Assembly: GCF_027887165.1 (NCBI RefSeq)
Contig: NC_077229.1
Location: 209,091,753-209,155,752 of the forward strand
Direction of reading: 5' to 3'
Origin: Monodelphis domestica
Lineage: Eukaryota; Chordata; Mammalia; Didelphimorphia; Didelphidae
DNA length: 64,000 bases
Shown: one piece after another, positions 12,620 to 25,155 of the stretch
Layout of the letters: every line of letters starts with the position of its first letter
How positions within the stretch are numbered: position 1 is the first letter of the stretch
The notes under the pieces: generated by a model
Databases searched by the model: none
Told to the model about the DNA's origin: nothing
What the model saw: only the letters and a program-made list of their open reading frames with translations
Program-made: the position numbers and the translations under genes

Positions 12620-14039
12620 AAGCAGGTTTCTAGCACATGCCAGCAGTAGCCTCTCTTTCCTTTCTCACTGTCCCCCCCCCACATCTCTCCCCTACCTTCT
12701 CCACACACTGACCACTGCCTTAGGAATCAAGGCATAGCTGCGGGGGGAGGGAGGGGAGACTGATGGTCCCGTTTCTCATTTCTTTACTGTTTCACACCAA
12801 TTCCAAAAAGCCCTTCCTCTTAGCCCAGTTCTAACAACTGTTTGAGGGAGGGAAGGGAGAAGGGAAAGAAAAAAGAAGTTAAAGCCCTCTCCCTACCCCA
12901 GAGTGAACAGCGCCATGTTTTGTTCAAAAGTTGGGGATGCTGGTAACTGCCAGGGACCTGCTCAATCAGTGCCAGTTTTATTTTTTACCCAGGAACTCCT
13001 CCCTCTTGGTCTGACTACCAAGCACACAAGTTCTCTATTCCAGCCCCTCACTACCAGATTAAAAGGTTTCGGGAGGTGGGGGTCTTACATCAATTCCTAG
13101 GGGGCCACCCCTGTGGACTATTCCCCCAGTTTGAAAGGGCAGTGCCAGTGCAGTGGGAGGGCTTTGGATCAAGAGTTCCATCAGAAGTGCTGTGCTCAGC
13201 TGAAAGTATGCATTGTCCCATGCTGGGAAATCTTTACTGACCCCAGGGAGCTCCTTAACTCTAATCCACAGCCTGGAAGGTTCCCCAGGATCCTTTCATG
13301 GGGTTTCCCCAGCCCTGCACTGCACTAGGCTGAAGGAAGGGGCATTAGGACCTTAGGTGCTGTGGAAAGTAAAAGAGCAGGAGTTCCTGTTAGGTCCTAA
13401 AACCCACCTGATTCTGTACAGACCAAAAGGTCCCTTCACCCCTATTCAAGCAGAAAGAAAACAAAAAGAGAGGGCTGGGGAGGGAGGGAAACATATGGGA
13501 GGGAGTTTTCTCACCAATCGATCTGGGGAGGCAAGTTAGAAAGCTCTGCTTCTCTCTCTTAGCCAAGGTGCATTTTGAGCGAACTGAAGTTGCTTCTATC
13601 TTACCTAAGCACTGACTCAAAACTTCACTCAGAAGAAAATTAATGGTCCTAAAGAACCAATCTGATTGCCATCCATAAGAACTGAATTAATATTTCTGGC
13701 CAGATATATATTTTATAAAAGTTTATTACAAAGGGTAGACAATCATAGTTTTAAATCTCATTATTCATTACTCATTAAGTAACCTGACAACTTGTTGCCT
13801 AGCCTGCCAGTCTGTTCCTCCTTTCCCCTAACCTTCCTGCCTGCTCTCTTCCCTAGTTGCTTCAAAAACCCGAAGTCGAAAAGCCCCTGAAGGACCTGCT
13901 CCCCTCACTCTTATTGATGTACAGCACTTACACGGACGCAAAACCTGGCACAACTGTGTTATGTCAGGCATGTTGATGGACAGGACAGGCCACTCAGGAG
14001 GGTGAGGGAATGAACTTCCTTGACACATCCTGCTAAAAT
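12620..14039. other. Probable PGAM1 retrocopy 3' UTR, then unassigned sequence
   Basis: The first several hundred bases follow the pseudogene stop without a visible border and are GC-richer than the surroundings, as expected of a copied 3' UTR. The 3' limit is not identifiable; an A-rich stretch occurs only near 13620-13760. No other gene is recognised. Confidence 0.4.
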
Positions 14040-14186
14040 CCCTTACTCACTAAGAAATGATGAACAGGATGATCATAGAAACACCTCTTGAGACCTTATA
14101 TGAATTGATACAAAGTGAAGTGAACTGAATCAGGAGAATATTGTGCATAGTAATAGTAAAAATGTTAGATGATCAACTATTGTCAG
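14040..14186 (+). mobile_element. Old L1 3' end, left part
   Basis: The words gaattgatacaaagtgaagtgaa and aggagaatattgtgcatagtaa are of the older L1 3' region. It breaks off at 14186, where a provirus is inserted, and continues at 22276. Confidence 0.7.
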
Positions 14187-15252
14187 TGTAACAAGTGAAA
14201 ATAAAATCATCAAATGTAATATTAATAAAATATTGTGGTCACCACTATAGAATCAATTCTCAAGTCAGAAGTCCAATAGTAGCTCTTAACAATGTAAATT
14301 TAATAAAAATGGAGATATATGAAAAATTTAAATGAAGGAAAGGGACAGAAAAATATCTAAGCTGAAATCCCAAGCCCACTAAGCCCACTAAGCCACTTAA
14401 ACCACAAAGCCCTTGAGTGCCAACAGAAAGATCAAGACAAATAAAAAGAGAGAGAGCACCATCCCTTTTATCCTCTGTGCCCCTACATCCTAAAACGTAC
14501 ACATGCAAAATATGGGGTGTGGGTTGTAAGATGAATTTAGAGTTGTGACTTAAAAATCCAAATTAATTGGTCACCAGCGAAAATCCCAAATAATAAAATA
14601 CCCAAGTCAGCTGGAAATTATGGTGATTTTAATTAATATAGAGAGAAGGAATTAAGGAGAAGAGACAGGGAGAGGAAAGAGTTAATTTAAGCTGCTCCTG
14701 CTCAGGATGAGCCAGGCAGGAGTTAAAGGCCTTGGTCAAAGGAGCCTCCCTGAGCCCAAGGGAAAAGGAAGTCAGTCTTACCCAAGTCACCACGAGACCT
14801 TCTCAAGGAAGCTGTCTGAGGGAGCTCCTCCAGGCTGAGATGCACGCCTGAACTGAACTCCCCAGATGTTCATATAGACCTCTTTATAAAGATATTTTCC
14901 CTTGTGTCGCCTCCCCTAAATGTTCACATCTACCAATCATTCTTTAGTTCTCACCTTCTTTGATTAGATTTTTGAGTTACTTCACACTAATTTGTTAAGT
15001 TCACCTTTTGTTAGTTACTTGACCTTTTTGTGATTAATTTAATCTTTTATAGGTACTTAACATCTTTTTGTATTAAGGTCTAAAAATGGTCTTAGTTTAA
15101 CTTTCTAGCTTCACTAAAAGGTGAGAACTAAGTACGTTCATTGTTCAATCAGGAGATTACAACTTTATCTTCCCCTAAAGTACTCTCTAAGTAGGGTGGA
15201 GTAATTTTAAAGTTCACAGGGTAGGACAAAGGGAGTGGTTTCTATCATCACA
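14187..15252 (-). repeat. 3' LTR of the 14187-22275 provirus (with nested LTR)
   Basis: The outer parts 14187-14524 and 15219-15252 match 21908-22275, starting tgtaa and ending atcatcaca. A 694-bp unrelated LTR sits inside it. Confidence 0.85.
14525..15218 (-). mobile_element. Solo LTR nested in an LTR
   Basis: Begins tgtaagatg, ends gttcaca (plus-strand reading), and is bounded by an exact 4-bp duplication gggt (14521-14524 and 15219-15222). It is closely related to 53951-54819 and, in reverse, to 27866-28823. It carries the block cctcccctaaatgttcacatctacc shared by the whole LTR superfamily in this window. Confidence 0.9.
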
Positions 15253-15797
15253 ATTCCCCCTGTGATTCTATTGGGAGATGAGCATATTGTCATATTGAAA
15301 TCTCCAAGATCTATATTCCTAGTCTCCCCAGTGAATCATTACAAATAACCAGCTTATATCTCTTACAAAAGGTTCACACAATATGGCACTATCTAATTGG
15401 GAAATTACAATACCTAGAGATGTAAGAGAAATAAAAGAGAAAAAGAACAAAACTGATGATTGGTAATGTAATAAAGGGGATTTTTATGGGGGGAGAGAGG
15501 AAAGGGAGAGAATGAAGTCTCCCCTCCCTCAAGGACAGAATAAAGGGAGAAGGAGTTGATGTTGGGTTTGGAACAAGAGGTAGAAGGAGGGTGAGTCTGT
15601 TCTTTCCCCCTTCCAGTCCTTTTTAGTTATGGCTCCTCACTAAGCCTTCCTGTTCACCCCCCACTGTTTGACTCCTTCTAAATAGCAAGATTATTTAATC
15701 TGGGGAGAGAGATCACTTCTCTCTCCCCCCCCACTTCAGTCATAACTGCACTTCCCTCAGTCTTGAGTCAGTTAAAGTTGGATAACAAGTTTATTCT

Positions 15798-16001
15798 TTT
15801 TTTAAAAAAACCCTTACCTTCCATCTTGGATTCAAAACTGTGCATTGGTTCCAAGGCAGAAGAGTGGTAAGGGCTAGGCAATGGGGGTAAGTGACTTGCC
15901 CAGGGTCACACAGCTGGGAAGTTTCTGAGACCAGATTTGAACCTAGGACCTCACATCTCTAGGCCTGGCTCTCAATCCATTGAGCTACCCAGCTGTCCCC
16001 T
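15798..16001 (-). mobile_element. CORE-SINE (marsupial MIR-like)
   Basis: Reads as a SINE on the minus strand: a tRNA-like head at the right end, the CORE word gacttgcccagggtcaca, and the tail word ccttaccttccatcttgg next to a T-rich (A-tail) left end. An exact 14-bp target duplication, aacaagtttattct, flanks it at 15784-15797 and 16002-16015. It lies inside the provirus and is therefore younger than it. Confidence 0.93.
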
Positions 16002-18529
16002 AACAAGTTTATTCTAAACAACAAGGATGAAGGATTGAACTGACTGGTAGATTGGGGTCAGGAGGGAAAAGGGAAAAGGAGATCCCTAGCTAGCTAAACT
16101 CTTCCCCCCAAAGTTAGGTAATGCAGGTTTGGTGGCCTGAGCCCCTGAGAGGTTCAGAGTGATAAACTCTGGCTTTTAGTCCTGCATAGCAGGTGTCCCC
16201 AAGTTCAGGGTAAAGGGAGATTGGGATAAGTCTTGTGGACTCTTTTTCTCTCAAATTCTCTGTCCACTTGTTGGTTTGGGAGGATTGTGATCAGGTTCAG
16301 GGAAGGGAAAGATTTCTTGGATCAGGATCCAGTCAGAGATTGACCCTCTCCTCAAGAAGTTAAGAGGGAGCAGACTAACTGACTCCCTCTGGGTTGTTCC
16401 TTTTCCAAAATTCCAAATCTTCTCAGCTCATCTCCCCTAACTTCACTCTGGATTTCCCAATGCAGTGTATGGCTTCTGCAAGCTTCCCCATGGCACCTTC
16501 TCCAAACAGTTCATTTTCTTGATTCAGGGAGTTAATGAGCTTCTTTTGCTGAAATTATTTTCAAATAAGAAAAAAAAATTTAATCTTGAATTTATGATGA
16601 TTATGCAATCCCCCAGGGGAGGGTGTTAACCAAAATCAGAATCACCCCGGGATACATGGCTGAGTTATGGGGGAATATAAAATTCTAAGTAACCAAGAAT
16701 AAGCCTATAACAGGTCCTTGAATCAGGGCCCAATTAAAGTAATTTATGTCCTGCAAGCCTGTAGGACAATTGTAACAATTTAGCAATTACCCATCGGCAG
16801 CCAGGACTACAGAAAATTGTCATACTATAAAGAGAGAAAAAGAGACTGGATTTTGAAGTAAAAGGGAAGTATCATTCCCTTGTCTGATTTTACCTTCACT
16901 CTCAGGGAGAGGGGAGCCAAAATGGCAGCCAGACTGAGGTATTTGTCTCAATCTGGCACAGGGAAATCCTGCATCTGACACAATCAAAAAGCCACTTCCT
17001 CGAACCTCTGAACAAGTCCCCTGTCTTGGCACAGATTCTCACCAATCCACATGGATTGGTAGGTCTCCTTGACTTTGTGTTTCTCTGTACTGTACAGTGG
17101 CTCTTTTGTGATTCCTTCTTCTGAAATCAGACATAATTATTAGTCAAAGTCCCATAACACTTAACAATTAGTGCCATGTTTATATAGTCTAAAGCTTTGT
17201 GCTATGCAGTGATATTAGGCAAATGGATATTTTTAATGTATTCTTCAAAATTAAAAAAAAAACTGATTCCATGATGATGTGTCAGTCAAAATAGGGTCCA
17301 ACTTTTCTATGGACTTATATCTCCAGTTCAATCATAGAAGGAGTAAAATTTTTTGAAAATTGTATTACAGGATACAGTTATTTAGTGTCTATAGAAAGTG
17401 CTTGTTTTATATGTGAGAAATGAATCCAAGAGTCCCTTTCTCCAATTTTAATACCTATTGGAGTGGTTAACAGGACTTGGAATGGACCTTCCCAGGCAGG
17501 CTGAGATTCCCCCAGTGTGCTGGAAGTTCTTTATATACACCTTGTCTCCTGGATGTAGGTCATAAAGTGAGAAATCTATAGATTCTGCTTATACTGCCGA
17601 TGAAGATCTTTCAGGTATAGAGTATCACCGAGAACCTAAAGTACCATCCTAGTGGAATGGTAGAGTAAGCTAAAGAATTAAAAATACAAAACCATCCAAG
17701 GGTCACCAAATCTTATGGGAAATCCTCCCTCCTCTGGGAGTCATCCAGGGGTTACCAAGACCTGAGGGAAATTATTCCCACCTCTGGGATGAGATTATAA
17801 CAACCATAAAAGACATGTGTTTATGTATCCCATCCATTGCAAATGTGGAGGTAAGGAATACACTAGTGCTATTACACTTCACTTTGTCACCCATATACTT
17901 ACTACTACTCAAGTCAAAGGTAGGCAAATTATCAGTCAGAGGAAGTGGTGCTCCTAGATATCTAAAAATCACTTCTGAAAACCTGGTAAGATCATTACTT
18001 TGGGGCAGAGAATGAACTGGGATAACTGGTGTTAAGACATCAGGGTCTGGAAAATCAAAGGTTTGACTCGCTGATTCCAGAGCCCTTCCTCCCCCCTTAC
18101 ACTTTCAGAAGGATCCCTGGCTTCTTTTCTGAAATCCCCCATGCTGGGGGAGGGGGGAGGATTTACACCCTGATTATAGTGTGGATGAGCCCTATTTTGG
18201 GTATTTTGGTGTGCGTTATCATGTGTCTCCTTTGAATTATGATTTCTAAATGCTTTTCCATTGTTATTATTTCTATAATTATTATTTCTATTTGTCTGAG
18301 TCCACTTTCTACAATTCATCATTATGTGACCCCTTTTTCCACAGAAGTAACACATTAATGGTTGATTTGTGGATTCCTACAAAGATGCTATGGCCATTCG
18401 TTGATTTGCTTTGTCTTTTTCAATTATTTCCATTAATACTTTCATTTCCTTCCTTGATGCCTTCACTAAGTCATTGTTGTTTTCATCTTTCTTCTCATGG
18501 CTGTTGTTAATTTTCTTTGTGGTTGAGAC

Positions 18530-18665
18530 TGTAATATATTAATTATGTGGTTGCCAGGAGTTTAATTTCTAAATCCCAAAATGAATTACTAAAGTAAATG
18601 GCATTTATGGTAGTTTATTTACAATATTTACAATAGAAGAAAGATATTAAGGAATGTGTGTGTGT

Positions 18666-18761
<96 letters not shown>

Positions 18762-19440
18762 CCTCTGGCTTCTTCTGATACCAGTTAGAATCACCAGCCA
18801 GGGGAAGAGAGTCTCAAGAAGATGGGCCTTACCTGGAGGTTTCAATCCTCCAAAAAGGCGGAGTCACTAAGTCAGCTTTTCACTCACCAGTGGTGACAGT
18901 CTAAAAGAAATCTGGGTGTCTGCCTTCTGGTCTCTCCTCAAGGGTCTGTCTTTCAGTCCATCCTCCAAGTCAGTGCTCGAATCTCCAAATGACTGTCTGA
19001 ATGTCTGAATTCAAATGAATGATCTGAATGATCTCCTTTTGTCTTTTGGTCCTCTTTTAAAATATCTTTTCTCTTGTGTCACTTCCCCTAAATTTTCACA
19101 TCTACCACTCACAGCAGATGCTTTTCTCCAGGACTTCCCACTATTTAGTTCTCACCTTCTCTGGTTAGATTTTCTCCAGGACTGCCCACTCTTTAGTTCT
19201 CACTTTCACTGGTTAGATTATATCTTTTTGGGTTACTTAACACCTCTTTTGTTAAGTTCACCTTTTCTAGTTACTTAACACTTTTTTTGTGATTAATTCA
19301 CCTTTTGTAGTTACTTAACACCTTTTTGTAATTAAATTTAAAAATGGATTGTAGCTTACAATTCTAGATTCACTATAAAGGTAGAGCTATGTACCTTCAT
19401 TGTTACAATTAGGAGATAGCTAAATCCAATCTTTGCACTG
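18530..19440 (-). mobile_element. Solo LTR inserted in gag of the 14187-22275 provirus
   Basis: Separates the capsid and nucleocapsid parts of the older provirus. It shares its body with 60713-61601 (reverse) and with the outer LTR at 47954-49876. It contains a (TG)n(AG)n microsatellite. The left edge is tgtaatat; the right edge is uncertain by a few bases. Confidence 0.8.
18654..18757. repeat. (TG)n(AG)n compound microsatellite
   Basis: About 45 bases of TG repeats directly followed by about 55 bases of AG repeats, inside an LTR. Confidence 0.97.
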
Positions 19441-21907
19441 TTAAAGACATAAATTCCTAATCCTCTCAATTCCTAAAGATCCATATTATCCCAGTTAGGG
19501 CAGTTAGTCTTGAAATAGACTTAGACCACTTTACAAAAGTTTTTTTTTATGAACTGTCTTCTTAATTGTCTGACATCCCTTTCTCTGGAAAGATCTAGGT
19601 CTATATATCTATCTCCCAGCTCAATAAGCCTATCCATAAATTGGGAGGGATTTTTCTCATGTTTTTGCTTAAGATTTTCAAATTTTGTCCATGTACTAGA
19701 CCTATCATAACAAACTCTCATTGCTTTTAGTAATGCTTCTCTAGCCTGGCATAATTTTAAGTAATCTTGTTTTGTCATTAACATTCCATTTTGGGTCTTC
19801 CTGTGGCCAAAGAATTGCTTTCCTTCCCTGGGATTGATTAGCAAGAAAAACAATTTTATTTTTTCTTTTACCATTAAAAAGGCTTGGAGTTGATTTTCCA
19901 TGTGAATCCATGTGGGATCACAAGTGTGGTGAATACATTCTAGCTTTTTTTTAATAATCACAATGGGCTCATCTTCAAAGGAAGGATTATTTTCCTTGAA
20001 TTTCTCAATATCTTCTGGAGTAAAAGTTATGTAGTGTCTAATGGTCACTAATCTCCACTTTTATTATAAGTGGGTATTTCCCTAAAGGGGAATAAACCTA
20101 TAACTGAATGTTTTGCTGTTGCTTGGTTTTTTGTTTGAGTCACAATGGAGTAGGTAAGAGGACAGGGTGGAGTGTTAGAGGCAGGGGGAGAGAGGTTTTG
20201 GGTAGAGCAAGAGATGAATTGGACAGGGCAATGGAGAGACTGAGTAGGTCTAGATAGTGAGTCAGTGCAGGGAGATAAATCTTTCTTCTAATCTCTGATT
20301 CTTGCAATTATTCAAACTCTTTTCAAGGTTTTTCTATCTGAGTCTTGAGATCAATCAAGCTACTATTCTGTCATTTTTCCTTGAGGAGAAATAGATAAAT
20401 TGCAAGGTATCCAATTAGAATAAGCACACCCAGGAACAGCACTAAACAAAGCCATTCTGAAACTGAGCTGTGTAGGCTCAGTAATATTCTCCAAGAACAG
20501 GAGCTATTTCAGATAGGCAGGAAACTATTCTCTCAGAGTGTGGGCCATGTTTAGCTCCAAAGTCAGCTGCCTATTTATTTTTAAATCTAATTATTAAGTT
20601 GTTTGCAATTCTACTCCCTGTCTATAGGTGTAGCTACCTTAGTATGTACTGGCTAGGGGATTAAAGCCTCACAAGGCCAGTAAGCTGGGTATTGCAAAGA
20701 CTTTAGAGAAAAAAAATAGATGTAGCAAGCGACAAGCCCTAATTATCCCTTGACTGGAGGGCAGGGAAAAAAGTCTTAGCCCAAGACTAAATTTAGGAGT
20801 GACAAGAAAAAGCAAAAGTTCATCCAAGAGGTTTTGAAGAGTTGATTCTATTCCTTTTCCCCCCTAGGGGTACAAACATCACCTGGCCATGTGTTTCCAC
20901 CAGCATGCGAGCAGGGATTCTGAGAAGGAGGGCAAAAAGGGTTTGGTTATAGAGTACAGGCTATGGGCTATTGATATTTTGCCATTAATAGACTTTGAAA
21001 ATTTCTCAGGATTAAGAGAGCAGTTTAAGTTAACTTTACTGTTGCGTTCCCCATTTGCCCTCTTCAATGTTGCTGAAGTCACATGGGTGTTCAGGAAAGG
21101 CATTAAAGAAAGAACAGACTTCTAGGAGGAAGATAAGGCTAAACTTTGTCAACTTAGCCCGACAATTAAATCTTTCCAATAACAACAACAAAAAAGGCTT
21201 AGCTGAACCCACCACATTCTTCCAATATTCTGGGACTCTGGGCTGTAAGATAGTACCTGTGGGGGGTGTGTAGTTTCCCCCAAAGCAAGGAGTCAGAAGG
21301 GTGAAAGTGTGACCCCAGGTATAAACTTTGAGAAGATTAATTGCTACTAAAAAATATTGAGTTTAGGAAGCCACAGTAAACAATGGCTATTTAACTGTTT
21401 TCAATTTAAGGGAAAGAGGGATTTAGATCTCAACCTCCTTGTAGGTGCTTCCAAATGGCTCTGGAATCCTCACACAATCAGCAGTGGTTGGGAGGCAGCC
21501 ATGGGAGAAGTGGTGGGAGCTGGGGGAAAGGATTGGGAAGTAGTGAGAGGCAGGCACAGATGGCAGTGGGGGCAGGGATGTGTGTAGGAGTATGGCTCTG
21601 CTGTCTGAGGCTCCCAGTGTCTTTCCTTTGCTAAACCTGGAGTGGTAAGAAAGCCCATTACCCTTCTATAGTTTTCCTTAGGCTATTTTCTCTGCCACTG
21701 TTTCAGGGCCTCTAAAGCTTTTTAGTATGATACCAATGGCTGTGGCTGTGAGGCTAATCTGTCCTTTTTTTATTTCAAAAACTGCTCTACCAGCTTTGAG
21801 CAAAGTAAAGACTGAGCTCCAGAATTAGCTACTAATGAATTGACTTGAGGAGAGTAAAAAATTGGAGAAGATTGAGGATATTCGTTAAACTTTTGTGGTC
21901 TGCCAAA

Positions 21908-22275
21908 TGTAATAAATGAGAATAAAATTATTAAATGCAATATTAATAAAGTCTTGTGGTCGCCATTATAAAATCAACTCTCAAATCAGGAGTCTGTTAG
22001 TAGCTCTTAACAATGTAACTTTAATAAAAATGGAGATATATGAAAAAGGGGAATGAAGGAAGAGGACAGAAAAATCTCACCTATCCAGAAAAATACCTAA
22101 ACTGAAATCCCAAGCCTGCTAAGCCATTTAAGGCACAAAGCCCTAAAGCCCCAACCTCAGAAGAGAGCTCTACCCCACACTTTTATCCTCTGGTGCCTCT
22201 ACTTCCCACAACCTATGCAAGTAAAATTTGGGGTGTAGGGTAGGACAAACTTAGGGAGTGGTTTCTATCATCACA
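21908..22275 (-). repeat. 5' LTR of the 14187-22275 provirus
   Basis: 368 bp, tgtaat...tcatcaca on the plus strand. It is the partner of the interrupted LTR at 14187-15252; the two are visibly diverged, so the insertion is old. Confidence 0.85.
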
Positions 22276-22425
22276 CCAGCTATGCAAGGATCCAAGACAA
22301 CTCCAAGGGGTTCATGACTAAAAATGCTAATCACTGCCATAGAAGGAACTGATGGAGTCTGAATGTGGATTGAAGCACATTATTTTTCACATTAATTCCT
22401 TCATAAAATATTTTCTTATATAAAT

Positions 22426-22459
<34 letters not shown>

Positions 22460-22625
22460 ACTTCTTTCACAAAATGACAGCCATAGAAATATATATTGCA
22501 TGATAGCACATGTATAACTTCCATCATATTATCTGTCATTTTGAGGAGGGGGCAGAGGAAAGAAGGAGGGAGAAAACATGGGTTGCAAAATGTCAGGAAA
22601 TTATTAAAAATTTTATCTACATGCC
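22276..22625 (+). mobile_element. Old L1 3' end, right part
   Basis: Continues the L1 text broken at 14186 (gatccaagacaactccaagg, gaactgatggagtctgaatg). It includes a TA-rich patch at 22426-22459 and a G-rich purine stretch at 22542-22575, which is typical of L1 3' UTRs. Confidence 0.7.
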
Positions 22626-23147
22626 AAAAAATTTAAAAGAGTGTTTCCACATATTCACCAAAGCAATTTCATTACATGTCACCATGACTATAGAATCAGG
22701 TTCCCTAGCCTCTTTTCCATGGGGAATTGCATCAGTGGCATTCCATATGCAATTATAAGGATTGAACCAGTCTCATATTACACAAAAAAATACTTTTCCC
22801 AATATTGTCCCTCAGAATAGGATTACTTGCTGAAAACATTATGCTTTTCTATTATATAGAACCATAAGTACAGACAATTCAGGATTGTGCACAAAAAATT
22901 CCACATCATTATACTGGCATTTCTGAGGGAGCAGAGGATTGGGAAAGAGTGAGAGACTTTCCCAGTCTGGGTTCATTATACAGATATTCTTCCTGGGTAA
23001 GCAATCCTAAGAAGCTATTTGCACAAATTCCATGTAATCACTACTTAAATAATCCAAGGGAAGTGCACCTAGAAAAATCTCTTCTAAGATATATCGTATC
23101 TAAAAGTAAACAAACATATTCCTGTAAAAGTTTGGAAATCTACATTT
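22626..23147. other. Unassigned sequence
   Basis: No gene or repeat is recognised. Confidence 0.4.
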
Positions 23148-24644
23148 TGTAAGGGTTATAATAGGGGATTTGACAAAATAAGAGAGCAGTTTTTAATAAT
23201 TTAAGTTTAAATGCAAATATAGTAGAGTTCTAAATTAATATTATCCCTTTAAGCCAGGGAAAAGAAAACTTCTAGCAGCTTTTAACAATTTAGTTTAATT
23301 AAACTAGAGATTGTAAGAGAATATAGAAAAGGAGGGAAATATAGGAAAGAGATAGAGAAAGAAATTTTCCTACTGTCTACACTAGTTATCCTGTAACTCT
23401 CTAAAACTGCCTATATTTACCAACAACTGCCCTATAACTACCACTAGTAACCACCCCACAAAGTTCCAACTGAATCCACCCAATCAAAACCAACCCAATC
23501 AGTGTTTAATCCAACCCCAATTAGGTCTGTCAATGAAGACCAGCTACCTTCAAAAAAGTTCAAGGAAGGGAAAAAACCCAATAGCCCAAACCAAAAGCCA
23601 AAAACCCAAAAGGCAAAAAGCCCAGTAAGCTCAGGCCCAACTTAAAATTCCAGCAACAAAACACCAACCACCTTCTAATCACCAACTCACACCACTAGCA
23701 ACCAACCCCCAAAGAACAATTCACACCTAGCAGCCAACTTCCCTGAAACTGCCAGACCTAAGTGTCAACAACTGACCCCTCTAATTGTCAGCAATTAACA
23801 GTCCCAACTGCCAGCCCCAACTGTCAGCCACCGACAGCCTTTTATCCCCTTTTCTCAACCTCACTTCCTGACTCTAAGGCAGTGGTTCTCAACTTTTCTA
23901 ATGCCGTGACCCCGCAATACAGTTCCTCATGTTGCAGTGACCCCAAACCAAAAATTATTTTGGTGGCTACTTCAAAACTGTAATTTTGCTACAGTTATGA
24001 TTTGGAATGTAAATACCTGATATGCATTATGTATTCTCATTGCTACAAATCAAACATAATTTAAACATAGTGATTAATCACAAAAACAATATTTAATTAT
24101 GTGTAGAGAAATATTAATCCAGCAGGAGGTAGCCTGAGACCTGGGGGGGGAAGTAAGTCCTGTCTGAGGAGGGGGTCTGCAGACACTGCCTTCTTCTTCC
24201 TGCTATCTCCCTCAAGCTCGAGCTGAGGCTTCACTTTGCTGGGGTTACTCGGCTCCATTATCCTCTCCAGGAGTTATCCGCTCCAGGACTCAATTCTTAA
24301 CTCCTCTGGAGCCAGTGCCCAGGTGCTCTCTCTGGGTCTCTGCTTGAGTCCGGTCTCCAGGCAACAGGGTAAATCCATCACCCCTCATAGGGGGAGGACT
24401 GTTGATAGGTAACTAATATTAGTATAATGTCTGGGCAGCAGGGTCCCTGTTCTTTCCGATATCTTGCTGTAAAATAGCGCAATTTCTCAGCGGCTAAAGC
24501 CATCGGAAATATGTATTTTCCAATGGCTTTAGGCGACTCCTGTGTTTTGGTCGTTTGACCCCTACTGGGGTTGCAACCCACAGGTTGAGAACCGCTGCTC
24601 TAAGGTTTCTACTTTTTGTCACTGTGGGCTGGTTAATCCTTACA
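23148..24644 (-). mobile_element. Probable solo LTR split by a SPIN transposon
   Basis: The ends are inverted copies, tgtaagg at 23148 and ccttaca ending at 24644, as in LTRs. Removing the SPIN element and one 8-bp duplication leaves about 770 bp. The minus-strand orientation is inferred from base composition; no target duplication was seen. Confidence 0.55.
23880..24597 (-). mobile_element. SPIN hAT DNA transposon, non-autonomous
   Basis: The terminal inverted repeats are cagtggttctcaac (23880) and gttgagaaccgctg (ending 24597). An exact 8-bp duplication ctctaagg (23872-23879 and 24598-24605) is the hAT hallmark. Read on the minus strand, the right end matches what I recall of the SPIN 5' end: cagcggttctcaacctgtggg, then a ggtcaaacgacc word, then an internal palindrome around 24497-24533 (taaagccatcgg / ccaatggcttta). 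The left end matches the other SPIN terminus (ccaaaaattattttggtggc). At 718 bp with no transposase it depends on an autonomous partner. SPIN is known to have entered several tetrapod lineages by horizontal transfer. Confidence 0.92.
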
Positions 24645-24779
24645 CATCTCTATAGTAAGAGGAACTCCAGTTGCCCTGTTAATTTATAAAAGGAATAAAG
24701 AATTCCTTTTTACAATTTAAAAAGATTATCCCTGATGCCTTTGAATCACAAATATAGTCTTTTTTATTGGCTTCTTGTT

Positions 24780-24960
24780 CAATAAAGAAAATCAATCCGT
24801 AAATAAATGTTTGTTTAGCACCTACTTTGTGCTAAGTGCTAAGCACTGGAGATGAGAGAGGGAGCTGTGGATAGAGAGATCAAAGGCAATATTTGGTCTC
24901 ACGGAATTCACAGTCCAATTGGGGAAAGAGAGGAATAGACGCCAAGTCTATTACTGCTTC
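24780..24960 (+). repeat. Ancient interspersed repeat fragment
   Basis: Carries the old mammalian pattern agcacctactttgtgctaag...gcactggagatg...cagtccaattggggaaagag. Same family as 5225-5345; the class is uncertain. Confidence 0.45.
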
Positions 24961-25070
24961 TTTCTCTTATCCTCTGTGATCAGACAAATCAAAGAGGAGC
25001 AAGATGTTTTAATAAACTCAGATATTTACTTACTCAAAAAATTCCATTTTGTAAAAGTGATTTTCTAAAT

Positions 25071-25071
25071 G

Positions 25072-25150
<79 letters not shown>
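25071..25150. repeat. (CT)n microsatellite
   Basis: About 40 uninterrupted CT units. Confidence 0.98.

Positions 25151-25155
<5 letters not shown>

Larger units (their letters stand above)
14187..22275 (-). mobile_element. Broken endogenous retrovirus (class I, gamma-like), LTR to LTR
   Basis: This is a fossil provirus about 8.1 kb long including later insertions. The 5' LTR is 21908-22275. The 3' LTR is 14187-15252 and is split by a solo LTR; minus that insertion both are 368 bp. A primer-binding-site candidate starting TGG follows the 5' LTR after two bases (21888-21905, minus strand). Parts in order: gag N-terminal hydrophobic region (about 20330-20600), capsid (19521-20048), nucleocapsid with a CCHC knuckle (CYFCGKRGHIMMNC, about 18310-18355), and an integrase C-terminal remnant (about 17440-17600). 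Most of pol is missing and no envelope is recognised. It has many breaks. It is flanked by old L1 text with tcag/ccag as a near-matching 4-bp duplication. Confidence 0.85.

Noticed and set aside
16820-17032. Possible envelope fragment in the 14187-22275 provirus
   Set aside because: No fusion peptide, CX6CC-type motif or membrane anchor visible; could be any 3' sequence.
18615-18870. Frames of Ser-Leu, Thr-His or Arg-Glu repeats
   Set aside because: They are translations of the (TG)n(AG)n microsatellite.
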